Assembly (NCBI GenBank): GCA_913778505.1
Contig: CAJYWD010000005.1
Span: 34,297 to 98,296, forward strand
Length of the DNA: 64,000 nt
Direction: 5' to 3'
Source: an uncultured Chryseobacterium sp.
GTDB taxonomy: Bacteria; Bacteroidota; Bacteroidia; Flavobacteriales; Weeksellaceae
Below, piece by piece: positions 22,384 through 32,181 of the stretch (its first letter is position 1; the number at the start of each line of letters is the position of its first letter). Under the pieces are notes generated by a model. That model was not told where the DNA came from and searched no databases. It was given only the letters and a program-made list of their open reading frames with translations. Position numbers and translations under genes: made by a program.

Positions 22384-22399
22384 AATTTAAAAGTATAAT

Positions 22400-23776
22400 A
22401 TGAAAAAATTAATTTTAAGTTTAGCAATGCTTTCAGCGACCCTGATTTTCGCTCAGAAGAAAGAAATTGCTAATGCTGTAAAAGCAGTAGATTCAGGAGA
22501 CCTTTCGACTGCCAACTCAGAAATTGCTAAAGCAGAAGGAATGTTCGGTGAAAAAACTTACCTTCTGGAGCCGTCTGTTCTGGAGCAATATTATTACGCA
22601 AAAGGTCTTGCCCTCATCAAAGCCGGAAAAAACACGGAAGGTGCGGAATATCTTGCGAAAATTTCCTCACTGGGCACAGCAGAAATCTACAGCGGCAAAG
22701 ATGCTGATAAAAACAAAGTATATTTTGTAGGTAAAGAAGCTGCCGACAAATGGGGCAACGGCATTTCTCTAAAACAGGAAAAGTATTCACCGTCCCTTAC
22801 GCAGAAGCTGAGAGAAGCTATCGATCCGCTTCTAAGAAAAGCGAACGAAGAAGCCACCACCAGTTACAACAATAAGAAATTTGACGTAGCGGGAGCTAAA
22901 TTTGCTGAGACCTACTATCTATTCAAGGCCGCAGGACAAGACAATAAAAACTTCCTTTACTATGCTGGTATCGCTTATGCGCAGACACCGGATAAAAAAG
23001 CTGAGGCCGCTCAGATCCTGGAGTCTTTGATCCGTTCCAATTATACCGGTGAAGAAACGGTTTACACCGCAAAGAACACCAAAACGGGACAGGTGGAAAA
23101 TCTGGATCAGGCTGCTTTTGATTTATACAAAAAGGCGAATGCAGGCTACACCGATTTCAAAACAGAGAAAACACCAAGCAAGCAGGAAGAGCTCTATGAT
23201 GTTACTGCGTCTCTCCTTTTCGAACTTCAGAAGTACGACGAGGCTGCAAAAATTGCGGAGGAAGGTCTTAAAAAATTCCCGAAAAACCAATCTTTGTCAC
23301 AGGTTCAGAGCAACGCGTTCTTCAAAGCCGGGAAAACTGATGAGTTCGTCAATAATCTGAAGGCAAAAATCGCAAGCAATCCGAACGATAAAGAAAGTCT
23401 TTACAACCTTGGTGTCATGCTGAGCAAAGACCCAAGCAAGCAGGCAGAAGCAGAAGCGACATTCAAAAAATTAGTAGACATCGATCCTAAATTTCCAAAT
23501 GCCATGAACAATCTGGTATTTGTAATCCTTGGTGAAGATGAAGTGGCCATTAATCAATACAGAGACCTGAAAAAAGCAGGTAAGATTGACGAAGCTAATA
23601 AAGTCCTGGAGCAGCGAAGAGCAAGATTCCAGAGAGCTTTGCCGTACGCTGAGAAAATGTATGCCAACGATCCTAACAATAAGGAAGTGGTTTCATTGCT
23701 AAAAGGAATGTACATGACCACACAGAACACAGCGAAATACAATGAATTCAAAGCTAAAGAAGCGGCGATGAAATAA
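22400..23776 (+). CDS. exported tetratricopeptide-repeat protein
   Basis: Signal peptide MKKLILSLAMLSATLIFAQ; TPR-like repeats (YNLGVMLSKDPSKQAEAEATFKKLVDIDPKFPNAMNNLV). Confidence 0.85.
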   Translation: MKKLILSLAMLSATLIFAQKKEIANAVKAVDSGDLSTANSEIAKAEGMFGEKTYLLEPSVLEQYYYAKGLALIKAGKNTEGAEYLAKISSLGTAEIYSGKDADKNKVYFVGKEAADKWGNGISLKQEKYSPSLTQKLREAIDPLLRKANEEATTSYNNKKFDVAGAKFAETYYLFKAAGQDNKNFLYYAGIAYAQTPDKKAEAAQILESLIRSNYTGEETVYTAKNTKTGQVENLDQAAFDLYKKANAGYTDFKTEKTPSKQEELYDVTASLLFELQKYDEAAKIAEEGLKKFPKNQSLSQVQSNAFFKAGKTDEFVNNLKAKIASNPNDKESLYNLGVMLSKDPSKQAEAEATFKKLVDIDPKFPNAMNNLVFVILGEDEVAINQYRDLKKAGKIDEANKVLEQRRARFQRALPYAEKMYANDPNNKEVVSLLKGMYMTTQNTAKYNEFKAKEAAMK

Positions 23777-23779
23777 ACC

Positions 23780-23807
23780 AAAAAGAAGTCTCCGGACTTC
23801 TTTTTTT
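23780..23807 (+). terminator. terminator of the TPR gene
   Basis: aaaaagaagtctccggacttctttttttg. Confidence 0.8.
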
Positions 23808-23837
23808 GTCCCATGCGACGCAAAAAATGTATATTTG
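23805..23837 (+). promoter_or_regulatory. Bacteroidota-type promoter of the transaldolase gene
   Basis: TTTG-N21-TATATTTG, matching the -33 TTTG/-7 TAnnTTTG consensus. Confidence 0.65.
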
Positions 23838-23873
23838 CTAAGCCATATTTGTAACAACTAAAATTAAATAGTA

Positions 23874-24527
23874 ATGAAATTTTTTATTGACACCGCTAAT
23901 CTGGATCAGATCAGAGAAGCTCAGGATTTAGGAATTCTGGATGGTGTAACGACCAATCCATCATTGATGGCCAAAGAAGGAATCTCCGGAAAAGAAGCCA
24001 TCAACCAACGATATATCGACATCTGTAACATTTCCGATGGCGACGTTTCGGCCGAAGTACTTTCCACCACTTATGACGAAATGATCAAGGAAGGCGAAGA
24101 GCTGGCAGCGCTTCATGAAAGAATTGTCGTGAAAATTCCGATGATCAAAGACGGTATCAAAGCGTTGAAATATTTCTCGGACAAAGGCATCAAAACCAAC
24201 TGTACACTGATTTTCTCCGCAGGACAGGCGCTTCTGGCAGCAAAAGCCGGCGCTACCTACGTTTCCCCATTCCTGGGAAGACTGGACGACATTTCCGTGG
24301 ACGGACTCAGCCTGATCGAGGAAATCCGCGTGATCTTCGACAATTATATGTACGAAACAGAAATTCTGGCAGCCTCTATCCGTAGCCCTATGCACATCAT
24401 CAACTGTGCAAAAATCGGTGCAGATGTTATTACATCACCATTGCCATCCATCCTCAGCCTGCTGAAACATCCGCTGACGGACAACGGGCTGGCTCAGTTT
24501 GTAGAAGATTCCAAAAAATTAGGATAA
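23874..24527 (+). CDS. fsa: transaldolase (fructose-6-phosphate aldolase-like)
   Basis: [55 protein letters not shown]. Confidence 0.95.
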   Translation: MKFFIDTANLDQIREAQDLGILDGVTTNPSLMAKEGISGKEAINQRYIDICNISDGDVSAEVLSTTYDEMIKEGEELAALHERIVVKIPMIKDGIKALKYFSDKGIKTNCTLIFSAGQALLAAKAGATYVSPFLGRLDDISVDGLSLIEEIRVIFDNYMYETEILAASIRSPMHIINCAKIGADVITSPLPSILSLLKHPLTDNGLAQFVEDSKKLG

Positions 24528-24530
24528 AGA

Positions 24531-24665
24531 TTTGGGCGCCTTATCCGCGCTCCACTCCCGCTTTTTCCCGGTATTGCCACAGAACTTTCAGTATTAAAAA
24601 AAATTTCCACCAAGGCAATACCGGAAAAAGAGCTCCGTTCAGCTCGGGGCGCGCTGCGCACCAAA
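24531..24665. repeat. GC-rich structured intergenic element
   Basis: Inner arms CTTTTTCCCGGTATTGCC (24561-24578) and GGCAATACCGGAAAAAG (24614-24630), embedded in an atypically GC-rich block. Confidence 0.6.
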
Positions 24666-24684
24666 GAAGCTTAGACATTAAACT

Positions 24685-24716
24685 TAAAAAAACCGAATCG
24701 CGCGATTCGGTTTTTT
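24685..24716. terminator. bidirectional terminator
   Basis: aaaaaaaccgaatcgcgcgattcggtttttt. Confidence 0.9.
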
Positions 24717-24721
24717 GCATA

Positions 24722-26056
24722 TTAAGGAAACAGCGTTTCCTTCAGAAGATAAAGATTCAGTACAATTATAATTCCGCTGATGATCCATGCCAGAATCCTG
24801 AGCCATGGCTTATTCACAAAATCGCCCATTTTGGCTTTGCTGCCAGTGAACATAACCAGCGGCACCACTGCAAAACTCAGTTGCATGGAAAGGATCACCT
24901 GGCTGAATACCAGTAACTCGGCGGTTCCTTTCTCACCATACAAAATGGAAATGATCAATGCTGGTATTATAGCAATCAGTCTTGTAATCAGCCTTCGCAC
25001 CCAGGGTTTAAGCCGGATATTCAGGAAACCTTCCATTACGATTTGTCCTGCCAGAGTTCCTGTCAGGGTAGAATTTTGTCCGGATGCCAACAGGGCCACT
25101 CCAAAAAATATACTCGCCAAGGTAGTTCCTAACAGCGGCGAAAGCAACATATAGGCATCATTGATATCCGCCACATCTTTATTCCCGGACGTATGGAATG
25201 TAGCTGCAGAGATGATAAGGATGGCAGCATTGATAAAAAAGGCGAGCATCAGAGAGAGACTGCTGTCCAGACTCGCAAATTTCAAAGCTTCTCTCTTGCC
25301 TTCCGTAGTTCTGGGATAATCTCTTGTCTGGACGATGCTGCTATGAAGGTAAAGATTATGCGGCATCACCGTAGCACCCAAAATTCCAATAGCAATGTAA
25401 AGCATAGACGGGTTGGTGATGACTTCTTTTTTGGGAATCAAACCTTGCAGCATAGGAAAGATATCGGGTTTGCTCAGGAAAATTTCATAAAGAAACGACG
25501 CAAAAATCACGAAAATAAGTCCTCCCACGATACTTTCGATATACCGGAAGCCTCGTGACTGCAAAAATAAAATCAGGAAAACATCAATGACCGTAATCAC
25601 CACGCCTACACTGAGCGGGATATGGAAAAGCAGATTCAGCGCAATAGCAGAACCGATGACTTCTGCCAGATCGCAGGCCGCAATGGCAATCTCACAAAAA
25701 ATCCATAAAACAAAGTTGACTCCGGGTGAAAAATGATCTTTGCAGGCCTGCGCCAGGTCGCGTTCTGCCACAATTCCCAGCTTCACCGAGAGATGCTGTA
25801 GTACAATCGCAAAAAGATTAGAAATCAGAATAACCGAAAGTAAGGTGTAGCCGAACTGTGCACCGCCGGCAATATCTGTAGCCCAGTTTCCGGGATCCAT
25901 GTATCCCACCGCAACTAAGAGCCCCGGTCCCACATACGCCATAAACCGTTTCCAGGCACTGGCATTTGCGGGTATTTTGACGCTAGAAAAAACTTCGTTT
26001 AGAGAATTGGAACTTTTATCCTTTTTCCAGCCCTTATTAATATCAGAAGAATTCAA
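24722..26056 (-). CDS. mntH: Nramp family divalent metal transporter
   Basis: [29 protein letters not shown] (DPGN motif) and [19 protein letters not shown] (MPH motif). Confidence 0.97.
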   Translation of the reverse strand: MNSSDINKGWKKDKSSNSLNEVFSSVKIPANASAWKRFMAYVGPGLLVAVGYMDPGNWATDIAGGAQFGYTLLSVILISNLFAIVLQHLSVKLGIVAERDLAQACKDHFSPGVNFVLWIFCEIAIAACDLAEVIGSAIALNLLFHIPLSVGVVITVIDVFLILFLQSRGFRYIESIVGGLIFVIFASFLYEIFLSKPDIFPMLQGLIPKKEVITNPSMLYIAIGILGATVMPHNLYLHSSIVQTRDYPRTTEGKREALKFASLDSSLSLMLAFFINAAILIISAATFHTSGNKDVADINDAYMLLSPLLGTTLASIFFGVALLASGQNSTLTGTLAGQIVMEGFLNIRLKPWVRRLITRLIAIIPALIISILYGEKGTAELLVFSQVILSMQLSFAVVPLVMFTGSKAKMGDFVNKPWLRILAWIISGIIIVLNLYLLKETLFP

Positions 26057-26127
26057 AATTGATACAAATGTTAGATTAAACTAACAAAATTAGTGATACT
26101 TTTCTTAACTTACAATAAGTCAATAAA

Positions 26128-26151
26128 AAACTGCCGATGGCTCGGCAGTTT
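26128..26151. terminator. terminator downstream of the OmpA/DUF937 gene
   Basis: aaactgccgatggctcggcagttt. Confidence 0.6.
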
Positions 26152-26175
26152 ATATTGAAAATAAATAGTCTGTTT

Positions 26176-27519
26176 TTATTTTACGAATCTCACAGCTGTC
26201 TTTCTGTCAGACTCTCTTTCTTTATCGGAAGCTTCCGCAGGAACCTTGGCAAACTTGGAGCCGTAGCCTTCTGCTTCTACTACCTGATTAGAATTTAAAG
26301 AGGATTTCACAATAATGGCTCGTTCCTGAGACAATTTCAAATTGGTATTAGCATCCCCTTTTTTGTCCGTGTATGCTCCGATTTTAATTTTGGCGTCTGG
26401 GAATTCTGCTAAAATCATTTTAAGGTTATTAAGCTGAACCTGAGATTCCGGAGTAAGTACAGCTTTACCAAACTCGAAATTAAGATTATCAAAGTTGAAC
26501 CATTTATCTTTCAGTTCTGCTTCTGTAGCATTTTTGTAATTATCAGATTTCAGAAACATCACCATTTGATCTTCGATTCCGCCTTTATAAGCCTGCAGTG
26601 TCTTTCCGCTTGGCAATGTCACCACAGTGGTCTCTCTTGTTACTGCAACCGTGTCGCCAGCTGCATTGGTAGAATCACGCTCGACAACTGTAGAATCTGT
26701 GGTAGCTACTGGTACAGCTTCCGGTTTTTTGTCGCATTGTTTCCAGAAAAACCAGCCTAACAAGAGTAGCAATAACAATGGCAACAACCATTTCCAGATG
26801 CTTCCTCCCGAATCACGTTCGGATACAATCTCATGGGTGGTTCCGCTTCTGCTCAAATCAATAGCCGGTCCTCCACTTGTCTCCACTTTTTCGTTACGGA
26901 AAGTCTGCTCTGTTGTTGGAATAGTTGGATTAACGTCGCTTAGGGGAACATCCGTTACTTCCGGAACTACATTAACCGGTGTTGCATCTACAGCACCAAA
27001 CCAATTTCCTAAGCCCAGTGAAGCGAAGCTAAACCCTGCAGGCAAGAGAGATGCAAGACTGCTCTTCTGATCATTCAAAAGATTTCCGAAAGACAACGCG
27101 TCCAAATTCTGTTCGTTGGCGTGACGTCCTATTACACCTGCAGCCACAGAAGTTACAGAATTAAGCAATGCACTGGTAGAATCATTCCTAATACCAGCAT
27201 AATCTGAAACCGTATTAATGATAGCCTCCAGTTTATCACCATTTCCAAAAATACTCGTTAAAATTCTGGAAATAATAGAGTCCGGTTGGTTAGTTAAATT
27301 TGATATTACTGATAACTTCCCGGAAAACGTTTCATCTTTTACCGTATTCAAAAGCTCGGACGGCGAATTGGTATTTACAAATCCACCAATAACTGCGGGA
27401 ATGAGTGCAGAAACTGCCTTAGAAATTCCAGATTCGCTCTCACCCAATTGTGTAGCCGCATTGGATACGAATGACGGACCTAACTGGTCTTTGATAACAT
27501 TGACTAAATTAATTGACAT
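26176..27519 (-). CDS. DUF937 + OmpA-like peptidoglycan-binding domain protein
   Basis: N-terminal SINLVNVIKDQLGPSFVSNAATQLGESESGISKAVSALIPAVIGGF; central TM WKWLLPLLLLLLLGWFFW; C-terminal OmpA IKIGAYTDKKGDANTNLKLSQERAIIVKSSL. Confidence 0.88.
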   Translation of the reverse strand: MSINLVNVIKDQLGPSFVSNAATQLGESESGISKAVSALIPAVIGGFVNTNSPSELLNTVKDETFSGKLSVISNLTNQPDSIISRILTSIFGNGDKLEAIINTVSDYAGIRNDSTSALLNSVTSVAAGVIGRHANEQNLDALSFGNLLNDQKSSLASLLPAGFSFASLGLGNWFGAVDATPVNVVPEVTDVPLSDVNPTIPTTEQTFRNEKVETSGGPAIDLSRSGTTHEIVSERDSGGSIWKWLLPLLLLLLLGWFFWKQCDKKPEAVPVATTDSTVVERDSTNAAGDTVAVTRETTVVTLPSGKTLQAYKGGIEDQMVMFLKSDNYKNATEAELKDKWFNFDNLNFEFGKAVLTPESQVQLNNLKMILAEFPDAKIKIGAYTDKKGDANTNLKLSQERAIIVKSSLNSNQVVEAEGYGSKFAKVPAEASDKERESDRKTAVRFVK

Positions 27520-27729
27520 ACTAGTTTATTTTTTTTAATTAATATGATTTTTTTAACAAAAATTAATCCATTGAATCATCTGACATACCGATTTAAGAAA
27601 ACTTTAACATCTTAAAAATTATATTATTGTAAATAAAATTATAATTTTATTGAATATATTTAATTATAAATACCAAATCATTAACATGTTTCGCAACCAA
27701 TTGAAATTATTTAACAAAAACCTAGGATA

Positions 27730-27762
27730 TTGGTCTTAAAATTGATAGTATATTTATATACT
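27730..27762 (+). promoter_or_regulatory. promoter/operator of the carotenoid operon
   Basis: TTG (27730) N16 TATATTTA (27749-27756), overlapped by the perfect palindrome AGTATAT-TT-ATATACT (27747-27762). Confidence 0.5.
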
Positions 27763-27792
27763 TTCTATGAATAAACATTTAAACTCTATATA

Positions 27793-28479
27793 ATGAATTA
27801 CGAGGTCGTAAGGGATATTCTAAGTCTTATAGAGCAGTTTGATATCGAAAACCACATGCGGCAGATTTACACACCTGATGTAACAGGATTTAAACAATGG
27901 CTGATCTCTAAAGAACTACCAGTCACTAATGACTTGGAAGATCAACTGCATTGGGAAGGCAAACTGTCTGGCAGATCGCCCGAAAGTGTGATCAGTACAT
28001 TATTGGTTCACCTCAATCGCTATGCAAAGATGTATGCTAAGTCAGCAATTGCAGATTCTAATTTCCGCACGCAGGAAGAATTTATATATCTCATCAATCT
28101 ACGCTACTCTGATTCTATGACCAAAATGGAGCTCATCAAAAAAAATGTTCAGGACAAGTCAGCAGGCATTCTGGTGATCAACCGGCTGATTTCGCAGGGC
28201 TGGGTAGAACAGATCGTTTCCGAAAAAGATAAGCGTTCGAAAGTTCTTAAAATCACTGACCAAGGTATAGAAGCTCTGGATAATCAGATGGATAAAATAC
28301 GCACGGCTACCAGCATTGTCTCCGGAAATTTAAATGTAAACGAAAAACTTCAACTTATTCAATTACTGGATAAGCTGGAACATTTCCACCAGCCGATTTT
28401 TAACAGAAATATTGATCCGCCAAATCTGCTGGAGACAGTGATCAAAGATTATTCAATAGGCCAGAAGTATGAAAAATAA
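27793..28479 (+). CDS. MarR-like winged-helix transcriptional regulator
   Basis: YLINLRYSDSMTKMELIKKNVQDKSAGILVINRLISQGWVEQIVSEKDKRSKVLKITDQGIEAL (wHTH plus wing). Confidence 0.85.
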   Translation: MNYEVVRDILSLIEQFDIENHMRQIYTPDVTGFKQWLISKELPVTNDLEDQLHWEGKLSGRSPESVISTLLVHLNRYAKMYAKSAIADSNFRTQEEFIYLINLRYSDSMTKMELIKKNVQDKSAGILVINRLISQGWVEQIVSEKDKRSKVLKITDQGIEALDNQMDKIRTATSIVSGNLNVNEKLQLIQLLDKLEHFHQPIFNRNIDPPNLLETVIKDYSIGQKYEK

Positions 28480-29938
28480 AATTGCGATCATAGGTTCCGG
28501 ATTTTCCGGACTCTCGGCAGCTGCGTATGCATCCAAGAACGGACATGAAGTTCATGTTTTTGAAAAGAATGGCAGCATAGGCGGGCGCGCCAGAAGTTTC
28601 CAAACGGAAAATGGCTACACTTTTGATATGGGACCAAGCTGGTATTGGATGCCCGATATATTCGAAGATTTTTTTGCTGATTTTGGCCAGAAAGTTTCGG
28701 ATTTTTACGAGTTGATTTCGTTGGACCCCCAGTTTGAAATGGTTTTTTCTGAGGGCACTATGAGTATTCCCGAAAGCTATGATGCGATGAAAGCGCTGTT
28801 TGAAGAGACCGAACCAGGCGCAGGAAAACGTTTGGACGATTTCATGAAGGACGCCAAGTACAAATACGAAGTTGGTATGAAGGATTTTGTAACGAAGCCT
28901 TGCCATTCCTGGTTTGAATTTGTCTCGCCAAAAATCGCCAAGAGTGCTTTGAAACTTGATTTGCTTACCGACTTTCATCACTTTGTACGAAAATATTTTA
29001 AGCACCCGAAACTTATTACCCTGATGGAGTTTCCGGTGATCTTTCTAGGTGCAGCGCCTAAAGATATTCCTGCGCTTTATAGCCTGATGAATTATGGAGG
29101 CTACAAATTGGGAACCTGGTACCCGATGGGTGGCTTCATCAAAATTATTGAAGCGATGGCCGAGATTGGAAAGAAACAGGGTGTCAAAATCCACACTAAT
29201 TCTCCAGTCGAAAAAATCATCGTAGAAAATAATAAAAGTACCGCAATCATCGTGAATGGTGAGCGTCTGGATTTTGACCGCATTATTGCCTCCTCCGATT
29301 ATCACCATACAGAGCAGAAAATGCTTGGCGAAGAGTACAGGAATTATGATGAAAAATACTGGAAGAAGAAAACCTTTGCACCATCCTGCCTGATATTTTA
29401 TCTCGGCATACGGGAAGAGATTAAAAACCTCAAACATCACACCTTGTTTTTCGAGAATGATCTTGATCTTCATACAACTGAAATCTACACCGATAAAAAA
29501 TGGCCGACTAAACCGCTATTCTATGTTTGTTGTCCATCCAAAACCGATAAGAATCTTGCCCCGCAAGGCTGCGAAAATGTGTTCCTTCTGATGCCGATCG
29601 CCACAGGCATACAGGATTCTGAGGCGATGCGTGAAAAGTATTTCCTGGAAATGATAGGCAGGATTGAGAAACACACGGGAGCAAAAAATCTTCTTGATAA
29701 AATTGATTATAAAAGAAGTTATTGTGTGGACGATTTCGTGAAGGACTATAATGCCTTCGAGGGCAATGCTTACGGGCTGGCCAATACACTCTCTCAGACG
29801 GCCGTGCTGAAACCTTCGCTCAAAAATAAAAAAGTGAAACATCTGTATTACACAGGTCAGCTCACGGTTCCCGGTCCGGGTGTTCCGCCATCTATAATTT
29901 CAGGAAAAATCGCCGCAACAGAAGCTACTAAGCCTTAA
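28469..29938 (+). CDS. crtI: phytoene desaturase
   Basis: AIIGSGFSGLSAAAYASKNGHEVHVFEKNGSIGGRARSF; C-terminal LYYTGQLTVPGPGVPPSIISGKIAA. Confidence 0.96.
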   Translation: MKNKIAIIGSGFSGLSAAAYASKNGHEVHVFEKNGSIGGRARSFQTENGYTFDMGPSWYWMPDIFEDFFADFGQKVSDFYELISLDPQFEMVFSEGTMSIPESYDAMKALFEETEPGAGKRLDDFMKDAKYKYEVGMKDFVTKPCHSWFEFVSPKIAKSALKLDLLTDFHHFVRKYFKHPKLITLMEFPVIFLGAAPKDIPALYSLMNYGGYKLGTWYPMGGFIKIIEAMAEIGKKQGVKIHTNSPVEKIIVENNKSTAIIVNGERLDFDRIIASSDYHHTEQKMLGEEYRNYDEKYWKKKTFAPSCLIFYLGIREEIKNLKHHTLFFENDLDLHTTEIYTDKKWPTKPLFYVCCPSKTDKNLAPQGCENVFLLMPIATGIQDSEAMREKYFLEMIGRIEKHTGAKNLLDKIDYKRSYCVDDFVKDYNAFEGNAYGLANTLSQTAVLKPSLKNKKVKHLYYTGQLTVPGPGVPPSIISGKIAATEATKP

Positions 29939-29961
29939 CACCGAATAAATCTAAACTAGAT

Positions 29962-30798
29962 ATGAAAAAACTATTTGATGACCTTTCCTACAAAGTCAGT
30001 AAACAAACTACTAAGCAGTACAGTACAAGTTTTTCGCTGGGAATTCTGGCGCTGTCTCCTAAAATCAGAAATGCGATTTACGCCATTTATGGCTATGTGC
30101 GCCTGGCAGACGAAATTGTGGACAGCTTTCATGGCTACGACAAGCAAAGATTGTTAACACGCTTCCGTGAAGAGACCGTGGGTGCGCTGGAAGAAAAAAT
30201 ATCGCTCAACCCCATTCTCCATTCTTTTCAGGAAACCATTCATCAATATGATATAGATTTCCAGCTCATCGATCAGTTTCTGCGAAGTATGGAAATGGAT
30301 CTGCACAAAATCGATTATAATTCCGAACTTTACAAGGAATATATCCTGGGCTCGGCGGAAGTGGTTGGCCTGATGTGTCTGCAGGTTTTTGTAGAAGGTG
30401 ATAAAGCTGAATATGAAAAATTGAAACCCTACGCAATGGTCTTGGGCTCAGCATTCCAAAAGGTTAATTTCCTGCGTGATATGAAAGACGATTACTATGT
30501 ATTAGGAAGAACTTATTTTCCGAATGTGGACATCAAAGATTTCGACAATGCGGTGAAAATTAATATTGAGAATGAAATTTATGCTGAATTTCAGAAAGCT
30601 TTGGAAGGTATCAAAATGCTTCCCAACTCATCAAAATTCGGAGTTTACCTGGCTTACAGATATTACGTTTCGCTTTTCAGAAAAATCAAGAAAACATCCG
30701 CAGGCAAAATTATCAATCAGAGAATCAGGATTTCGAATCCAAGAAAAATTTCGTTGATGATGGGCTGCTATGTGGAGTATAAAATGTCGATGATATGA
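29962..30798 (+). CDS. crtB: phytoene synthase
   Basis: TSFSLGILALSPKIRNAIYAIYGYVRLADEIVDSF; GSAFQKVNFLRDMKDDY. Confidence 0.95.
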   Translation: MKKLFDDLSYKVSKQTTKQYSTSFSLGILALSPKIRNAIYAIYGYVRLADEIVDSFHGYDKQRLLTRFREETVGALEEKISLNPILHSFQETIHQYDIDFQLIDQFLRSMEMDLHKIDYNSELYKEYILGSAEVVGLMCLQVFVEGDKAEYEKLKPYAMVLGSAFQKVNFLRDMKDDYYVLGRTYFPNVDIKDFDNAVKINIENEIYAEFQKALEGIKMLPNSSKFGVYLAYRYYVSLFRKIKKTSAGKIINQRIRISNPRKISLMMGCYVEYKMSMI

Positions 30799-31250
30799 GG
30801 ATTAAACTTCTGTTTCTTCTCACCTTTTTCTTCCTTGCGGCAGACGGTCAGGATGTTCCCACAATCCGGAAAAACTATCTGAAAGCTGTATCCGACAAGG
30901 AAATCTGCAGAGAAATGATTCACAGCCTCGAGAAGAAAAATGCGGAGGGTCTGCAGCTGGCTTATTATGGTGCATTTCAGGCATTATGGGCCAAGCATAG
31001 CAGTAATCCTTTGGAGAAACTGAGTACATTTAAAAAGGGAAGAAATAATATTGATAGAGCGGTCAAACAAGAACCACAGGATCTGGAAGCCAGATTTCTA
31101 CGCTATTCTATTCAGAAGGAAAGTCCTGGTTTTCTGGGCTATAAATCCAACATAAAGGAAGACCGCGCCATGCTTTCCAGAAATATCAACAATGTGGATG
31201 ATCCTGTGCTGAAACAGATGATCATCCAAATTCTTAATATTAAATCATGA
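30795..31250 (+). CDS. hypothetical exported protein in the carotenoid operon
   Basis: Signal peptide MRIKLLFLLTFFFLAADG; overlaps crtB and the next gene by 4 nt. Confidence 0.75.
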   Translation: MRIKLLFLLTFFFLAADGQDVPTIRKNYLKAVSDKEICREMIHSLEKKNAEGLQLAYYGAFQALWAKHSSNPLEKLSTFKKGRNNIDRAVKQEPQDLEARFLRYSIQKESPGFLGYKSNIKEDRAMLSRNINNVDDPVLKQMIIQILNIKS

Positions 31251-31714
31251 AACATCAACTTTACAGAGAGCAACAGCTTAATACATCTTTGGAAGAAGCC
31301 TGGAATTTTTTTTCTTCTGCCAAAAATCTCTCGAAGATCACACCAAAAGATATGAATTTCATCGTGCGTACAGAGCTTCCTGATGACAACATCTATCCTG
31401 GAATGATTATCGACTATTATGTTTCGCCAATATTAGGCATCAGAATGCCGTGGCAAACAGAAATTACTCAGGTGGATTTCCAAAAGAGTTTTACGGATTT
31501 CCAGAAGAAAGGACCCTATAAACTTTGGAATCATCATCATGAATTCATTAAAAATGACCTTGGTGTGCTAATGAAAGACACCGTAGATTATGAACTTCCG
31601 CTCGGTTTTTTGGGCGATTTTGCGCATAGTCTCTTTGTAAAGAAAAAACTGGAACATATCTTTGAATACAGAAATAAAGTTCTGGAAGCGATGTTCAATT
31701 CAAAAAACCATTAA
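31247..31714 (+). CDS. SRPBCC (START-like) family protein
   Basis: EQQLNTSLEEAWNFFSSAKNLSKITPKDMNFIVRTELPDD...DTVDYELPLGFLGDFAHSLFVKKKLEHIFEYR. Confidence 0.85.
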   Translation: MKHQLYREQQLNTSLEEAWNFFSSAKNLSKITPKDMNFIVRTELPDDNIYPGMIIDYYVSPILGIRMPWQTEITQVDFQKSFTDFQKKGPYKLWNHHHEFIKNDLGVLMKDTVDYELPLGFLGDFAHSLFVKKKLEHIFEYRNKVLEAMFNSKNH

Positions 31715-31716
31715 CA

Positions 31717-32181
31717 ATGAATTTTTTAATCGTACTTGTTACTTTTTTCCTGATGGAAGGTGCCACGTGGTTGATCCACAAATATGTCATGCATGGTTTC
31801 CTCTGGTCGTTGCACCGCGATCATCATGACCACAGCACAGATCCGCCTTTGGAAAAGAATGACTATTTCTTTGTGATTTTCGCCATTCCTGCCATTATCC
31901 TGATGTATCTCGGAAGCACCAACGGTTTTAACTATCTGTTTTACATTGGCCTTGGTGTAACGATCTACGGGATGGCCTATTTTTTTGTGCACGACATCTT
32001 CATTCATCAACGCATCAAAGTATTGAAAAACACGGAGAATCCTTATCTTCTGGCTATCAGAAGAGCCCATAAACAGCATCACAAACATCTGGGTAAAGAA
32101 GAAGGTGAATGTTTTGGCTTTCTTTGGGTTCCTGTGAAATATTTTAAAATGTACTTTAATAAAGACAAAAGAAAAGCTTAG
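31717..32181 (+). CDS. crtZ: beta-carotene hydroxylase (sterol desaturase superfamily)
   Basis: His clusters HKYVMHG, HRDHHDHS, HDIFIHQR, HKQHHKH. Confidence 0.92.
   Translation: MNFLIVLVTFFLMEGATWLIHKYVMHGFLWSLHRDHHDHSTDPPLEKNDYFFVIFAIPAIILMYLGSTNGFNYLFYIGLGVTIYGMAYFFVHDIFIHQRIKVLKNTENPYLLAIRRAHKQHHKHLGKEEGECFGFLWVPVKYFKMYFNKDKRKA

Noticed and set aside
28442-29005. 187-aa minus-strand ORF opposite crtI
   Set aside because: crtI is conserved on the plus strand; antisense ORF has no motif support.
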